Shown: positions 25,047 through 33,540, numbered from the stretch's first letter. The stretch is 64,000 nt of DNA from Thermoflavimicrobium dichotomicum (GCF_900114055.1 NZ_FORR01000013.1:1-64000), one strand, 5' to 3'. Made by a program: numbers and translations. Notes: generated by a model not told the origin, from the sequence alone.

Positions 25047-25076
25047 GACTCCTCGCAAAAAGAGGAGTCATTTTTA
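25047..25076 (+). terminator. Terminator after yphF
   Basis: An 8-bp stem GACTCCTC/GAGGAGTC with a 7-nt loop, followed by ATTTTTATTT. Confidence 0.9.
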
Positions 25077-25275
25077 TTTATGTCCCCAGCGATCGGACAA
25101 TTAGAAGAGAGGAGTCATGTGCTTTCGTGGATAGCGGGAGGCAAGTACAAAGGGTTTTGCAGCGTGAAGACTGGTTCGCCTGTCTTCAATTCTCATCATA
25201 GATGATAATTTTTAACGAATTGTAATCCTTTCATTTTGTTTTTATTAGTTTCTTTTTAAATCGGTGAGGGACCTC

Positions 25276-25362
25276 TCTCCCGCGCTTCGGGATGGGTTAC
25301 TTCCTCCGTGAAGACTTCTGTACCATCACAGTCACTCCGAAAGGAACCTACCTTTCCGCTTT
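25276..25362. repeat. ~87-bp palindromic repeat, copy 2
   Basis: The same element as 14564-14650, with changes in the outer arms (GGGTTACTT against AAGGAACC). It lies in the ~775 bp between yphF and spoIVA. Confidence 0.75.
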
Positions 25363-25410
25363 ATAGAAAATCAAACCTCTGATAGTGTTGCTCGGCAACA
25401 TGAGGGTCTG

Positions 25411-25446
25411 GTTGACAAACCGGCATTTAACGAATACTTCGTCAAC
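25411..25446. repeat. Dispersed hairpin family member
   Basis: GTTGACAAA (25411) pairs with TTCGTCAAC (25438), 8 of 9 positions, around a CCGGCATTTAACG core. Similar to the element at 52533-52573. Confidence 0.6.
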
Positions 25447-25523
25447 AAGCTGAACATGTCTGTAATTATTCTTATTTTCCAAACATACAATAAATGAACA
25501 GATCGGGTGAAAGGATGAACAGC

Positions 25524-25655
25524 ATGAGCAGTCTTATATTTCATCTTGTTGTTATTCCGGGCATTTTTCTTTTGGGAAGATTGTCGGGTTCTGTGAAAAT
25601 TGCCGGATTTCGTGCCAAGCCTGTCAAGCCAAGACATTTCCCTCGAACCGATTAG
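25524..25655 (+). CDS. Possible small membrane peptide (43 aa)
   Basis: ATG 25524 lies about 8 nt behind GAAAGG; an alternative ATG at 25515 is too close to that site. The product has one hydrophobic helix (LIFHLVVIPGIFLLG) and a basic, proline-containing tail (RAKPVKPRHFPRTD). The rest of 25080-25814 has no other gene. The case rests only on the ribosome binding site and composition, so it may be chance. Confidence 0.3.
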   Translation: MSSLIFHLVVIPGIFLLGRLSGSVKIAGFRAKPVKPRHFPRTD

Positions 25656-25695
25656 AAATTTGCCAGTCATCACACTGTTTTTTCTTTAATAGGAA

Positions 25696-25723
25696 TCATA
25701 TTAAGTATGTGGGCTCATATATT
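25696..25723 (+). promoter_or_regulatory. Sigma-E-type promoter of spoIVA
   Basis: TCATATT (25696-25702), 13 nt, CATATATT (25716-25723). This fits the mother-cell sigma-E pattern (kmATATT, 13-15 nt, CATACAnT) closely. B. subtilis spoIVA is transcribed by sigma-E. The start codon is 92 nt downstream. Confidence 0.6.
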
Positions 25724-25814
25724 AGTAGTGTCCTGAGAAAGGAAACCGGAGGGAGGAGATAGCCTTCGCACCGGCGACACAAGCAAGTGGAAAGAGATTA
25801 AAGGAGGGTAAATT

Positions 25815-27293
25815 GTGGAAAAAGTAGATATCTTGAAAGATATTGCAGAACGAACAGGGGGAGACATCTACCTGGGTGTGGTCGGTGCGGTGCGCACCGG
25901 AAAGTCAACATTTATCAAGCGCTTTATGGAGCAAGTAGTGATTCCAAACATCAGTGACGAATCCGAACGGATCCGGGCGACCGATGAACTGCCACACAGT
26001 GGTGCAGGAAAAACGATTACGACGATTGAGCCGAAATTTGTTCCAAACCAGGCGGTAAACATTCATGTCGATGAAGGATTGAGTGTCAATATTCGGTTAG
26101 TTGACTGTGTCGGTTATGCTATTGAAGGTGCCAAAGGCTATGAGGATGAAGCAGGACCACGAATGATCAATACACCTTGGTTTGACGAACCCATACCGTT
26201 CCAGGAGGCAGCAGAGGTAGGAACGCGGAAGGTGATTCAGGATCATTCAACGATCGGAATTGTTGTGACAACAGATGGATCGATTACGGATATTCCACGC
26301 ACATCCTATGAGGAAATAGAAGAACGGGTCATCAATGAGTTAAAGGAACTTGGAAAGCCATTTATTTTGCTATTGAATACGACAAACCCATATAGTGAAC
26401 AAGCCCAAAATTTACGAGCAGAACTGGCAGAAAAGTATGATATCCCAGTCATTGCCATGAGCGTGGCATCAATGGGAGAACAGGATATCCTGGGAGTCAT
26501 GAGAGAAGCCCTCTTTGAATTTCCTGTGAATGAAGTCAATGTCAATTTACCAAGTTGGGTAATGGTTCTAAGCGAGGATCATTGGCTTCGCCGGGATTTT
26601 GAACATGCAGTACGGGAAACAGTCAAAGATATTAAACGGCTTCGAGATGTGGATCGTGTTGTGGGGCAATTCCACGAATTCGATTTTATCGAAAAAGCGG
26701 CGTTATCAGGCATGGATATGGGGCAAGGAGTGGCAGAAATTGATTTGTATGCGCCTGATGAACTGTATGATCAAGTGCTCACTGAAATCGTTGGCGTTGA
26801 GATTAAAGGCAAAGATCACTTGCTGGAGCTCATGCAAGAGTTCACTGTAGCCAAACGAGAATACGATAAGGTAGCTGATGCGCTAAAAATGGTTCGTACG
26901 ACCGGTTATGGTGTGGCTGCACCGTCCATTGAGGAGATGACATTGGATGAACCGGAACTGATCAAGCAAGGTCCTCGTTTTGGGGTTCGTCTGAAGGCTA
27001 CCGCTCCATCCATTCATATGATCCGTGTCAATGTGCAATCCGAATTTGCCCCGATCATTGGTTCGGAAAGGCAAAGTGAGGAATTGGTCAATTATCTCAT
27101 GAAGGACTTCGAAAGTGATCCACTGCGTATTTGGGAATCTGACATTTTTGGCCGATCTTTAAACTCCATTGTTCGTGAAGGAATTCAGGCAAAGCTGTCC
27201 ATGATGCCAGAAAATGCCCGTTATAAATTACAGGAAACACTTGAGCGAATTATTAATGAAGGTTCAGGTGGACTTATTGCCATCATCTTATAA
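25815..27293 (+). CDS. spoIVA: Stage IV sporulation protein A
   Basis: The ATPase that polymerises on the outer forespore membrane and forms the base layer of the spore coat. It has 492 residues, the family length. Seen: the N-terminal GTPase-like domain with P-loop GAVRTGKST (~residues 23-31), RLVDCVGYAIEGAKGYEDE (Walker B region), TTDGSITDIPR, and a long conserved middle and C-terminal domain ending GSGGLIAIIL. The start is GTG 25815, 7 nt behind AAAGGAGGG. Its presence shows the organism forms endospores. Confidence 0.97.
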   Translation: MEKVDILKDIAERTGGDIYLGVVGAVRTGKSTFIKRFMEQVVIPNISDESERIRATDELPHSGAGKTITTIEPKFVPNQAVNIHVDEGLSVNIRLVDCVGYAIEGAKGYEDEAGPRMINTPWFDEPIPFQEAAEVGTRKVIQDHSTIGIVVTTDGSITDIPRTSYEEIEERVINELKELGKPFILLLNTTNPYSEQAQNLRAELAEKYDIPVIAMSVASMGEQDILGVMREALFEFPVNEVNVNLPSWVMVLSEDHWLRRDFEHAVRETVKDIKRLRDVDRVVGQFHEFDFIEKAALSGMDMGQGVAEIDLYAPDELYDQVLTEIVGVEIKGKDHLLELMQEFTVAKREYDKVADALKMVRTTGYGVAAPSIEEMTLDEPELIKQGPRFGVRLKATAPSIHMIRVNVQSEFAPIIGSERQSEELVNYLMKDFESDPLRIWESDIFGRSLNSIVREGIQAKLSMMPENARYKLQETLERIINEGSGGLIAIIL

Positions 27294-27300
27294 TTGTTTG

Positions 27301-27340
27301 ATACCCCAGTTAACGAAAGTGACTGGGGTATTATTTTTTT
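27301..27340 (+). terminator. Terminator after spoIVA
   Basis: A 10-bp stem ATACCCCAGT/ACTGGGGTAT with an 11-nt loop and a 7-T run. Confidence 0.92.
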
Positions 27341-27441
27341 GCAAGCGGACCATTATGGATGTATGGTTCTGAAAAATGGTTAAAACTGACTCTTCGAACT
27401 CCCCTTTTTTGCGATTTTTTTATCTAAACTCAAGAATTCTC

Positions 27442-27470
27442 TTGAACTCTTATCACGTCTGTATTACTAT
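27442..27470 (+). promoter_or_regulatory. Sigma-A-type promoter of hup
   Basis: TTGAAC (27442-27447), 17 nt, TACTAT (27465-27470). It lies ~100 nt before the hup start. Confidence 0.5.
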
Positions 27471-27569
27471 ATCTTTGTTCCCACGCAAATCTCGATGTTA
27501 TCGTTTGGGACAGGCATTGTCAGACGAAACTGGTTAGAATACGCGTGGATTTGTACAGGAGGTGCCTTT

Positions 27570-27866
27570 ATGAATAAAACCGATCTGATCAATAAAGTAG
27601 CAGAAGCTACGGGGAAATCCAAGAAAGATGCAACATTGGCAGTAGAAGCTGTACTCAATGCCATTACCGAAGCATTACGTGCAGGAGATAAAGTACAGTT
27701 GATCGGTTTTGGTAACTTTGAAGTTCGTGAGCGTGCTGAACGCCAAGGTCGTAATCCACAGACCGGAGAACCTATTACCATTCCGGCAATGAAAGTACCT
27801 GCTTTCAAACCAGGCAAACAGCTGAAAGAAGAAGTGAATCAAAAGCAGGTCCAAGTTACTGAATAA
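27570..27866 (+). CDS. hup: DNA-binding protein HU
   Basis: A histone-like dimeric DNA-bending protein (HBsu). It has 98 residues, slightly longer than the usual 90-92 because of a C-terminal tail ([14 protein letters not shown]). Seen: [21 protein letters not shown], the [25 protein letters not shown] arm with the intercalating Pro, and [13 protein letters not shown] 27570 is 6 nt behind AGGAGGTG; upstream in-frame codons have no site. The spoIVA-hbs-mtrA order is as in B. subtilis. Confidence 0.97.
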   Translation: MNKTDLINKVAEATGKSKKDATLAVEAVLNAITEALRAGDKVQLIGFGNFEVRERAERQGRNPQTGEPITIPAMKVPAFKPGKQLKEEVNQKQVQVTE

Positions 27867-27889
27867 GCAGGATCATACATACCCCTGCG

Positions 27890-27918
27890 ATGGCCCTTCG
27901 GGGCCTTTTATTTTTTTG
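27890..27918 (+). terminator. Terminator after hup
   Basis: GGCCC-TTCG-GGGCC stem with a stable tetraloop, followed by TTTTATTTTTTT. Confidence 0.85.
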
Positions 27919-28010
27919 GTTTGATTGGATTGAATGGAAATGTGTTATAATCAACGATAAGAATCTTTTCTTTTCATAAATGATTGTAGGAATGGATGGA
28001 GGAATCATTC

Positions 28011-28577
28011 ATGCAAGTCGACCATCAAAAAATTGAGCAAGCGGTGCGCATGATCTTGGAAGCAATCGGTGAGGATCCAAACCGTGAAGGTTTAATAGAT
28101 ACTCCGAAACGTGTAGCCAGAATGTATGAAGAAATTTTTGCAGGGCTAAAGCAAAATCCGGAGGATTATTTTTCGGTCATTTTCAGTGAAGATCATGAAG
28201 AATTGGTACTTGTCAAAGATATTCCGTTTTTCTCTACATGTGAACATCATTTGGTTCCGTTCTTTGGCAAGGCCCATGTTGGATACATACCACGTGGCGG
28301 AAGAGTAGTAGGATTATCCAAACTGGCACGTGCGGTTGAGGCAGTAGCCAGACGTCCACAGCTGCAAGAGCGGATCACAGCAACTGTTGCCGATGCCATT
28401 ATGACAAAACTGGATCCACATGGTGTCATTGTAGTTGTAGAAGCCGAACATATGTGTATGACCATGCGAGGTGTGAAAAAACCTGGCTCCAAAACGATTA
28501 CTTCTGCGGTTCGAGGGGTTTTTGCCGAAGATCCGGCATCGCGTGCTGAAGCATTAAGCTTGATGGGACTCAAATAA
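28011..28577 (+). CDS. folE: GTP cyclohydrolase I
   Basis: First step of tetrahydrofolate synthesis: GTP to 7,8-dihydroneopterin triphosphate (MtrA in B. subtilis). It has 188 residues. Seen: zinc and active-site [12 protein letters not shown] (~residues 73-84), [13 protein letters not shown] and [12 protein letters not shown] (Cys/His of the zinc site, ~144-155). ATG 28011 lies 7 nt behind GGAGGAA. A TATAAT box sits at 27946-27951 with only a poor -35. In B. subtilis it is co-transcribed with mtrB; here a tRNA gene with its own signals lies between. Confidence 0.96.
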   Translation: MQVDHQKIEQAVRMILEAIGEDPNREGLIDTPKRVARMYEEIFAGLKQNPEDYFSVIFSEDHEELVLVKDIPFFSTCEHHLVPFFGKAHVGYIPRGGRVVGLSKLARAVEAVARRPQLQERITATVADAIMTKLDPHGVIVVVEAEHMCMTMRGVKKPGSKTITSAVRGVFAEDPASRAEALSLMGLK

Positions 28578-28594
28578 ATTTTTTAAAAAGCCTC

Positions 28595-28623
28595 TTGACA
28601 CTCTACATAGCCTGTTATATATT
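28595..28623 (+). promoter_or_regulatory. Strong promoter of tRNA-Pro
   Basis: A perfect TTGACA (28595-28600), 17 nt, TATATT (28618-28623), 45 nt before the tRNA. Confidence 0.8.
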
Positions 28624-28668
28624 TATTTACGTAATCTCTCCATCGAGATTTCTCCATATTTAGAGTAA

Positions 28669-28746
28669 CGGGCTATGGCGCAGCTTGGTTAGCGCGCTTG
28701 CATGGGGCGCAAGAGGTCGTCAGTTCAAATCTGGCTAGCCCGACCA
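28669..28746 (+). tRNA. tRNA-Pro (anticodon GGG)
   Basis: Acceptor arms CGGGCTA and TAGCCCG, a D-arm with GGTTAGCGC, an anticodon stem CTTGC/GCAAG around the loop ATGGGGC (U33, anticodon GGG), a T-arm GTTCAAAT and an encoded CCA end. It reads Pro CCC/CCT codons. It has its own promoter and terminator, and sits between folE and mtrB. Confidence 0.95.
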
Positions 28747-28782
28747 AAGACTCTTCCGTGAAAGGAAGAGTCTTTTATTTTT
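28746..28782 (+). terminator. Terminator right behind tRNA-Pro
   Basis: A 12-bp perfect stem AAAGACTCTTCC/GGAAGAGTCTTT with a 6-nt loop, then TATTTTT. It begins at the last tRNA base. Confidence 0.92.
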
Positions 28783-28858
28783 GTTTACATGATGGAAGGA
28801 TTTCGTGGTAAACTGAAAGTTATGGAGTAATGGGAATTTATCGATTGGAGGGAGAAGA

Positions 28859-29080
28859 ATGTCCAGAGAAAACGGTGACTTTATTGTGATTAAAGCAAAA
28901 GAAAATGGTGTCAATGTCATTGGCCTGACGAGAGGAAAAGACACCCGTTTCCATCATTCGGAAAAGCTGGATCAGGGAGAAGTGATGATCGCCCAGTTTA
29001 CCGAACATACTTCTGCGATCAAAGTGCGTGGCAAGGCAACGATTCTGACTCCTTATGGCCGAATTGATTCCGATGAGTAA
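28859..29080 (+). CDS. mtrB: trp RNA-binding attenuation protein TRAP (MtrB)
   Basis: Forms an 11-subunit ring that, when loaded with tryptophan, wraps GAG/UAG-repeat RNA around itself. It has 73 residues and aligns along its whole length with B. subtilis [52 protein letters not shown]. The RNA-contacting Lys and Arg (the Lys of the SEKLDQGE turn and the KVRG pair) are kept. ATG 28859 follows GGAGGGAG. The target is present in this window, in the trpE leader (53219-53267), so regulator and target are in one stretch of chromosome. Confidence 0.97.
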   Translation: MSRENGDFIVIKAKENGVNVIGLTRGKDTRFHHSEKLDQGEVMIAQFTEHTSAIKVRGKATILTPYGRIDSDE

Positions 29081-29098
29081 TGTCGCTTTGCTCCTTCA

Positions 29099-29143
29099 TT
29101 TCTGTCATCTTTTCTGTCTGGATAAATAAAATGATGACAGAAA
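29099..29143. repeat. 11-bp inverted repeat just upstream of a ribosome binding site
   Basis: TTTCTGTCATC (29099) and GATGACAGAAA (29133), exact complements with a 23-nt loop, directly before AAAGGAGGG of the next gene. It may affect translation or act as a weak stop between mtrB and that gene. Confidence 0.6.
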
Positions 29144-29159
29144 GAAAAGGAGGGCTCCG

Positions 29160-29693
29160 ATGAAGGCATTGGCTCAACGTTTATTGGCAACAGTGGTTTT
29201 GTCCATTTTGATTGCTGCTTTGCTTTCCTTCATCCCGATCTTGCAACAAAGGAATGAAGCAAAAAGTGAAGTAGCCGTTTTTCAGTCATCTATCCATTCG
29301 AAACTGACAGAGAAAAATTTGGTAGATTACATGCTATCTCTTGCATTAAAGGTAGAGATGAAGAGGGTGGATTTGCAAGGAGATCAGTTAATTGTCGACT
29401 TGTCACAGCCCAAACATCTCCAGGATGCTATGCTGTATAAAGAGTGTTTTCTTTTATTGAAAAGTTCCTTCGTGGGTCTTTCCAATATTAAGCGTGTCGA
29501 TTTGCTGATTTCGTTAGCCAATGGAAAACGTGTGAAGATTGAAGCAAATCAACAACATCTGGAGAAAGATCCGCAAATGGAAAAATTGGGAAAACGCTCT
29601 TATCAAGCTTATTTGCAAGAGATGTTTCATTGGATTTGGATCCCAGATAATTCCGAAGGAAGAAGCGGTGACGGGACTGACAATCTATCATAA
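29160..29693 (+). CDS. Membrane-anchored hypothetical protein
   Basis: A 177-residue protein with an N-terminal membrane anchor (LLATVVLSILIAALLSFIPIL, residues ~8-28) and an extracytoplasmic remainder with no motif I recognise. ATG 29160 lies 7 nt behind AAAGGAGGG. It sits between mtrB and hepS, where B. subtilis has no such gene, and its end is ~58 nt before hepS, so it may be part of the menaquinone operon. Function unknown. Confidence 0.7.
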   Translation: MKALAQRLLATVVLSILIAALLSFIPILQQRNEAKSEVAVFQSSIHSKLTEKNLVDYMLSLALKVEMKRVDLQGDQLIVDLSQPKHLQDAMLYKECFLLLKSSFVGLSNIKRVDLLISLANGKRVKIEANQQHLEKDPQMEKLGKRSYQAYLQEMFHWIWIPDNSEGRSGDGTDNLS

Positions 29694-29751
29694 AAGTATG
29701 GTATACTATTTAAGCAAACAGACTAGAGGGTCATATTTGGGGGGCGCTTGA

Positions 29752-30480
29752 ATGACGTCCATACATACAGAAATTGATAAAAGTTTTCAGCGAATCAGAG
29801 AACTGGCTCATGAACCGTATTTGGAAAAAGTGATTGGTAAGCCAAAAATTCCTGTTTTTTTTGTGCAATTATTACATTTATTTATGGAATCCTATGGCGT
29901 GCCAAAAGAACGGGCTCATGTATATTGTGTAGCGACAACGCTGTTAAAAATGGGGCTGGACTTGCATGAAAAAGTTTCGCTTGATCACGAAGAAGATTTG
30001 CAGAAAACACGAGCGAGGCAATTATATGTATTAGCTGGTGATTATTTCAGTAGCCTTTATTATCATCTGTTATCCCGTTATCAGGAAATAGAAGGAATTA
30101 AGTGCCTGGCTCGTGCAACGAGCACGATAAATGAAGCCAAGATGGTCAGGTATCATACAGCTGATCACGAGGCCAAGTGGGAGAAAAGACAGGTGATTGA
30201 AAGCGGACTGTTGACGGCGTTAGCCGATTTTTTTCATGTTGTCGAAGATTTGCGCAATCTCTGGCATCGGCTGTTGTCATCGCTTACTGTCTTGCATCTG
30301 TTGGAAGAAGATCAGACAGATTGGAATGAGACTTTATTCCAAAAATGTCAATCTGCCTGGCATGAAGCAAAAAAAGCGGTTTCCCAGCTGCCAACTGGGG
30401 AAGTCAAAGGTATTTTAACGGAGAAACTGGATCATTGGTCTAAAAAACTGGGGAGCTTTTCTCTGGTTAAGGGGGGGTAG
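29752..30480 (+). CDS. hepS: Heptaprenyl diphosphate synthase component I
   Basis: The small regulatory subunit of the two-part enzyme that makes the C35 side chain of menaquinone-7. It has 242 residues. Component I proteins are poorly conserved; the call rests on LLKMGLDLHEKVS, RQLYVLAGDYFSSLYYHLLS (a conserved block in the family) and its place before menG and hepT, as in B. subtilis. ATG 29752 follows GGGGGGCG. The downstream menG start is 6 nt away, which indicates translational linkage. Confidence 0.85.
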   Translation: MTSIHTEIDKSFQRIRELAHEPYLEKVIGKPKIPVFFVQLLHLFMESYGVPKERAHVYCVATTLLKMGLDLHEKVSLDHEEDLQKTRARQLYVLAGDYFSSLYYHLLSRYQEIEGIKCLARATSTINEAKMVRYHTADHEAKWEKRQVIESGLLTALADFFHVVEDLRNLWHRLLSSLTVLHLLEEDQTDWNETLFQKCQSAWHEAKKAVSQLPTGEVKGILTEKLDHWSKKLGSFSLVKGG

Positions 30481-30486
30481 CCGGGA

Positions 30487-31203
30487 ATGGAGAAACAGGA
30501 AAAAGCCCGATTTGTCCATCAGGTTTTTGAAAGCATTGCCAAAGACTATGATCGGATGAATACGCTCTTGAGTTTTCGACGTCACAAAGCCTGGCGTAAG
30601 TTTGCGATGAAGAAAATGGCCGTTAAGCCTGGGGATACAGCGATCGATGTTTGCTGTGGAACGTGTGACTGGGCTATTTCTTTGGCAGAAGCTTCACAAA
30701 CAGGAAAAGTGGTTGGACTCGACTTTAGCGCCAATATGTTGGCTGTAGGTCGTGAAAAAATAAAAAAAATGGGACTTGATCCGCAAATCGAACTCGTTCA
30801 GGGAGATGCGATGCAACTGCCTTTTCCAGATAACACGTTTGATCATGCTACGATTGGATTTGCTCTACGAAATGTTCCGGATCTGGTTCAGGTATTGAAG
30901 GAAATGAAGCGGGTCGTGAAACCGGGTGGACAAGTTGTTTCTTTGGAACTGTCTAAGCCAACCTGGCCCGTGTTTAGGCAGTTATACTTTTTCTATTTTG
31001 AAAAATTGCTGCCATGGTTGGGGAAGCTGTTTGCGAATCGATACGAGCAGTATCGATGGCTCCCGGAGTCATTGGTGAAGTTTCCCGATTACAAAGAGCT
31101 GGCACGGATCATGAAAGAAGAAGTTGGCCTGGAAGAAGTCGAAGTATATCCGCTTACGGGAGGAATTACAGCTCTTCATATTGGACGAAAACCAATCGAG
31201 TGA
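30487..31203 (+). CDS. menG: Demethylmenaquinone methyltransferase
   Basis: SAM-dependent C-methylation of demethylmenaquinone, the last step to menaquinone (UbiE/MenG family). It has 238 residues. Seen: VFESIAKDYDRMNTLLSFRRHKAWR, the SAM-binding motif DVCCGTCDWA (~residues 55-64), LDFSANML and FDHATIGFALRNV, and the family end block YKELARIMKE. ATG 30487 follows directly on hepS, and ubiA starts 17 nt after its stop. Confidence 0.95.
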   Translation: MEKQEKARFVHQVFESIAKDYDRMNTLLSFRRHKAWRKFAMKKMAVKPGDTAIDVCCGTCDWAISLAEASQTGKVVGLDFSANMLAVGREKIKKMGLDPQIELVQGDAMQLPFPDNTFDHATIGFALRNVPDLVQVLKEMKRVVKPGGQVVSLELSKPTWPVFRQLYFFYFEKLLPWLGKLFANRYEQYRWLPESLVKFPDYKELARIMKEEVGLEEVEVYPLTGGITALHIGRKPIE

Positions 31204-31219
31204 TGAAGGAAGATGATGT

Positions 31220-32089
31220 ATGAGCTTTCTGAGAAGAATACAGATGGTTTTGGATATGATTAAATTTGAGCATACCATCTTCGCTCTTCCCTTTGCTTAT
31301 TTGGGAGCAGTGCTTGGTAGCCTGGAAGTCAAAGGCCATCTGCCTACCTGGGCCCAGATTGGTTGGATTACCCTGGCGATGGTAGGAGCACGTAGTGCAG
31401 CAATGGCTTTAAACCGGATTATTGATCGCCAGATCGATGCCAAGAATCCGCGTACGGCGAACCGTCACATCCCAGCTGGTTTGATTTCGGTGACCTTTGC
31501 CTGGGGATTTGTTCTTATCTCTTTCATTGTTCTTTTCTATGCTGCAGCACAGCTGAATATGTTGGCGGTTCAGTTATTGCCGATTGCTGTCTTTTTCCTG
31601 GTTTTTTATTCTTATACCAAACGCTTTACCTGGACCTGCCATTTTGTGCTTGGTATTACCACGGCACTTGGGCCATTGGGTGGATGGGTGGCAACAACAG
31701 GACAGATTGATGGCATGGCACTCATTTTGTTTGCCACCGTTGCCTTATGGATTGGTGGGTTTGATGTCATTTATGCCTGTCAGGACGTAGAGTTTGACCG
31801 TAAAGAAGGTCTGTTTTCGATCCCGGCTCGTTTTGGGATAAAACGGGCACTGGCCATTTCTTCATGGATGCATGCAGGGACAGCAATAGGCCTGATTGCT
31901 TTGCTGTTTTTAACGAAGCTGCAGTTTTGGTATGGCATGGGTGTACTCATTGCTTTAGCGATTTTGGTTTATGAGCATATGATTGTTTCTGCTGATGATC
32001 TTTCTCGGCTGAATACGGCATTCTTTACGATGAATGGAATTTTAAGCGTGATTGTATTCGTATTTACGATGGTGGATGTGTTATTATGA
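31220..32089 (+). CDS. ubiA: UbiA-family prenyltransferase (menaquinone, probably MqnP type)
   Basis: An integral membrane enzyme that attaches the polyprenyl chain to an aromatic ring. It has 289 residues and about eight to nine helices. The two Asp-rich diphosphate sites are NRIIDRQIDAKNPRT (~residues 66-80) and YACQDVEFDRKEG (~184-196). Its place between menG and a ubiX homologue, with mqnA next, makes a role in the futalosine pathway more likely than in ubiquinone synthesis, which Firmicutes lack. It overlaps the next gene by 4 nt (ATGA). Confidence 0.88.
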   Translation: MSFLRRIQMVLDMIKFEHTIFALPFAYLGAVLGSLEVKGHLPTWAQIGWITLAMVGARSAAMALNRIIDRQIDAKNPRTANRHIPAGLISVTFAWGFVLISFIVLFYAAAQLNMLAVQLLPIAVFFLVFYSYTKRFTWTCHFVLGITTALGPLGGWVATTGQIDGMALILFATVALWIGGFDVIYACQDVEFDRKEGLFSIPARFGIKRALAISSWMHAGTAIGLIALLFLTKLQFWYGMGVLIALAILVYEHMIVSADDLSRLNTAFFTMNGILSVIVFVFTMVDVLL

Positions 32090-32685
32090 GCCGGAAACGA
32101 TTGGTTGTAGCAATGAGCGGTGCCAGTGGGGCACCGTATGCTTTATGTTTGTTGGAAGAGTTGCTCCGTCAAGGACATGAAGTGCATTTATTGGTGACAG
32201 AGGCAGGCTGGCGTGTATTGAAAGAGGAACATCAGTGGCCGATTCAGGAGCGAGAGCAGATTTTTTATCAGCGTTTTGGCCATTTACCTGGGACACTGAT
32301 CTATCATCCGATCAAAGACATCGGAGCGTCGATTGCCTCAGGTTCATTTCGCATTGATGCCATGATTGTGATCCCATGCACAATGGGGACACTTGCCAAG
32401 ATCGCACATGGTATTTCTTCCAATTTATTGGAACGAACAGCTGATGTCATGATCAAAGAGCGTCGACCTTTGATCCTGGTCCCGCGTGAAACGCCACTCA
32501 GCTCCATTCACTTGGAAAATATGCTGAAGCTTGCGCAGGCTGGTGTCTCAATTGTACCTGCGATGCCTGCGTTTTATATTTCGCCTACCCACATTGACGA
32601 TATGGTTCGGTTTGTTGCTGGTAAAGTGTTGGATATACTGGGGATCGATCATCAGCTATATCAACCATGGGAGGGCAAAGCATGA
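32086..32685 (+). CDS. ubiX: UbiX-family flavin prenyltransferase
   Basis: Makes prenylated FMN, the cofactor of UbiD-type decarboxylases. It has 199 residues. Seen: MSGASGAPYA at the N-terminus (FMN binding), the PCTMGTLAKIAHGISSNLLERTADVMIKE block and LVPRETPLSSIHLENML. Linked by 4-nt overlaps to ubiA before it and mqnA after it. In futalosine-pathway organisms a UbiX/UbiD pair is proposed to decarboxylate the naphthoate intermediate; no ubiD homologue lies in this window. Confidence 0.93.
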   Translation: MSRKRLVVAMSGASGAPYALCLLEELLRQGHEVHLLVTEAGWRVLKEEHQWPIQEREQIFYQRFGHLPGTLIYHPIKDIGASIASGSFRIDAMIVIPCTMGTLAKIAHGISSNLLERTADVMIKERRPLILVPRETPLSSIHLENMLKLAQAGVSIVPAMPAFYISPTHIDDMVRFVAGKVLDILGIDHQLYQPWEGKA

Positions 32686-33530
32686 GACCGGTCAGAATCA
32701 GTGAAATATCCTATACCAATGTGTGGCCTGTTTATTATTATTTTGAGACAGAAGGGCTGGAAGTGGAACTGATACCTCAAGTTCCCAGTCAATTGAATCG
32801 GGGAATGGCGCAAGGTGAAATTGATTTGGGTCCCATTTCTTCGTTTGCTTATGGTGAAGCGTATCCAAACTATGTAATCTTGCCAAATTTATCTGTGAGT
32901 GCAACGGGACCTGTCGGTTCGATTTTTCTTTTTACCAAAGGAAAAGATTTAAGTGAACTGGATGGTGCCCGGATAGCGCTAACAAATACATCGGCCACTT
33001 CAGTGAATTTGTTGCGGATTTTGTTGGAGCGTTTTGAACAAGTGAAACCAACATATTTGACAATGGCGCCCCATTTGGAAAAAATGATGGAACAGGCAGA
33101 GGCGGCATTACTGATCGGCGATGATGCGATTCGGGGTTCTTGGCATCATCATGGATATCGTATATTTGACTTGGGAGAAGAATGGCATAAGCGAACAGGG
33201 CTTTCGATGACTTTTGCAGTTTGGGCCGTGCGCAGAGAGATTGCTGAACAGCGTTTGCCTGAGCTGGAAAGGATTTATCAGCGATTTATCGAAGCCAAAG
33301 AAAAAGGAAAGAAAGACCTGGAACCGGTGGTCAACAAAGCCATCAGCCAGGTAGGAGGAACCAGGGAGTTCTGGGAGCATTACTTCAATGGTCTAAATCA
33401 TGATTTGGGTAAAGATCAGATCAAAGGGTTAAAAACATATTATCAATATGCGACCGAATTAGGCTTGCTAAAACAGGAGATTGAAATTTGTACACTCGAT
33501 TTACTGGCAAGTATCAGCACATCAGTTTAA
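32682..33530 (+). CDS. mqnA: Chorismate dehydratase MqnA (futalosine menaquinone pathway)
   Basis: Converts chorismate to 3-enolpyruvyl-benzoate, the entry step of the futalosine pathway. It has 282 residues. The periplasmic-binding-protein-like fold shows RISEISYTNVWPVYYYF at the start, QGEIDLGPISSFAY (~residues 46-59), a LTNTSATSVNLLRILLE stretch and ALLIGDDAIRG. ATG 32682 overlaps the ubiX stop (ATGA) and has AGGGAGGG upstream. It replaces the classical menFDHBEC route known from B. subtilis; mqnB-E must be elsewhere. It shares chorismate with the aro/trp genes 20 kb away. Confidence 0.92.
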   Translation: MRPVRISEISYTNVWPVYYYFETEGLEVELIPQVPSQLNRGMAQGEIDLGPISSFAYGEAYPNYVILPNLSVSATGPVGSIFLFTKGKDLSELDGARIALTNTSATSVNLLRILLERFEQVKPTYLTMAPHLEKMMEQAEAALLIGDDAIRGSWHHHGYRIFDLGEEWHKRTGLSMTFAVWAVRREIAEQRLPELERIYQRFIEAKEKGKKDLEPVVNKAISQVGGTREFWEHYFNGLNHDLGKDQIKGLKTYYQYATELGLLKQEIEICTLDLLASISTSV

Positions 33531-33540
33531 GGTGAAGCAT

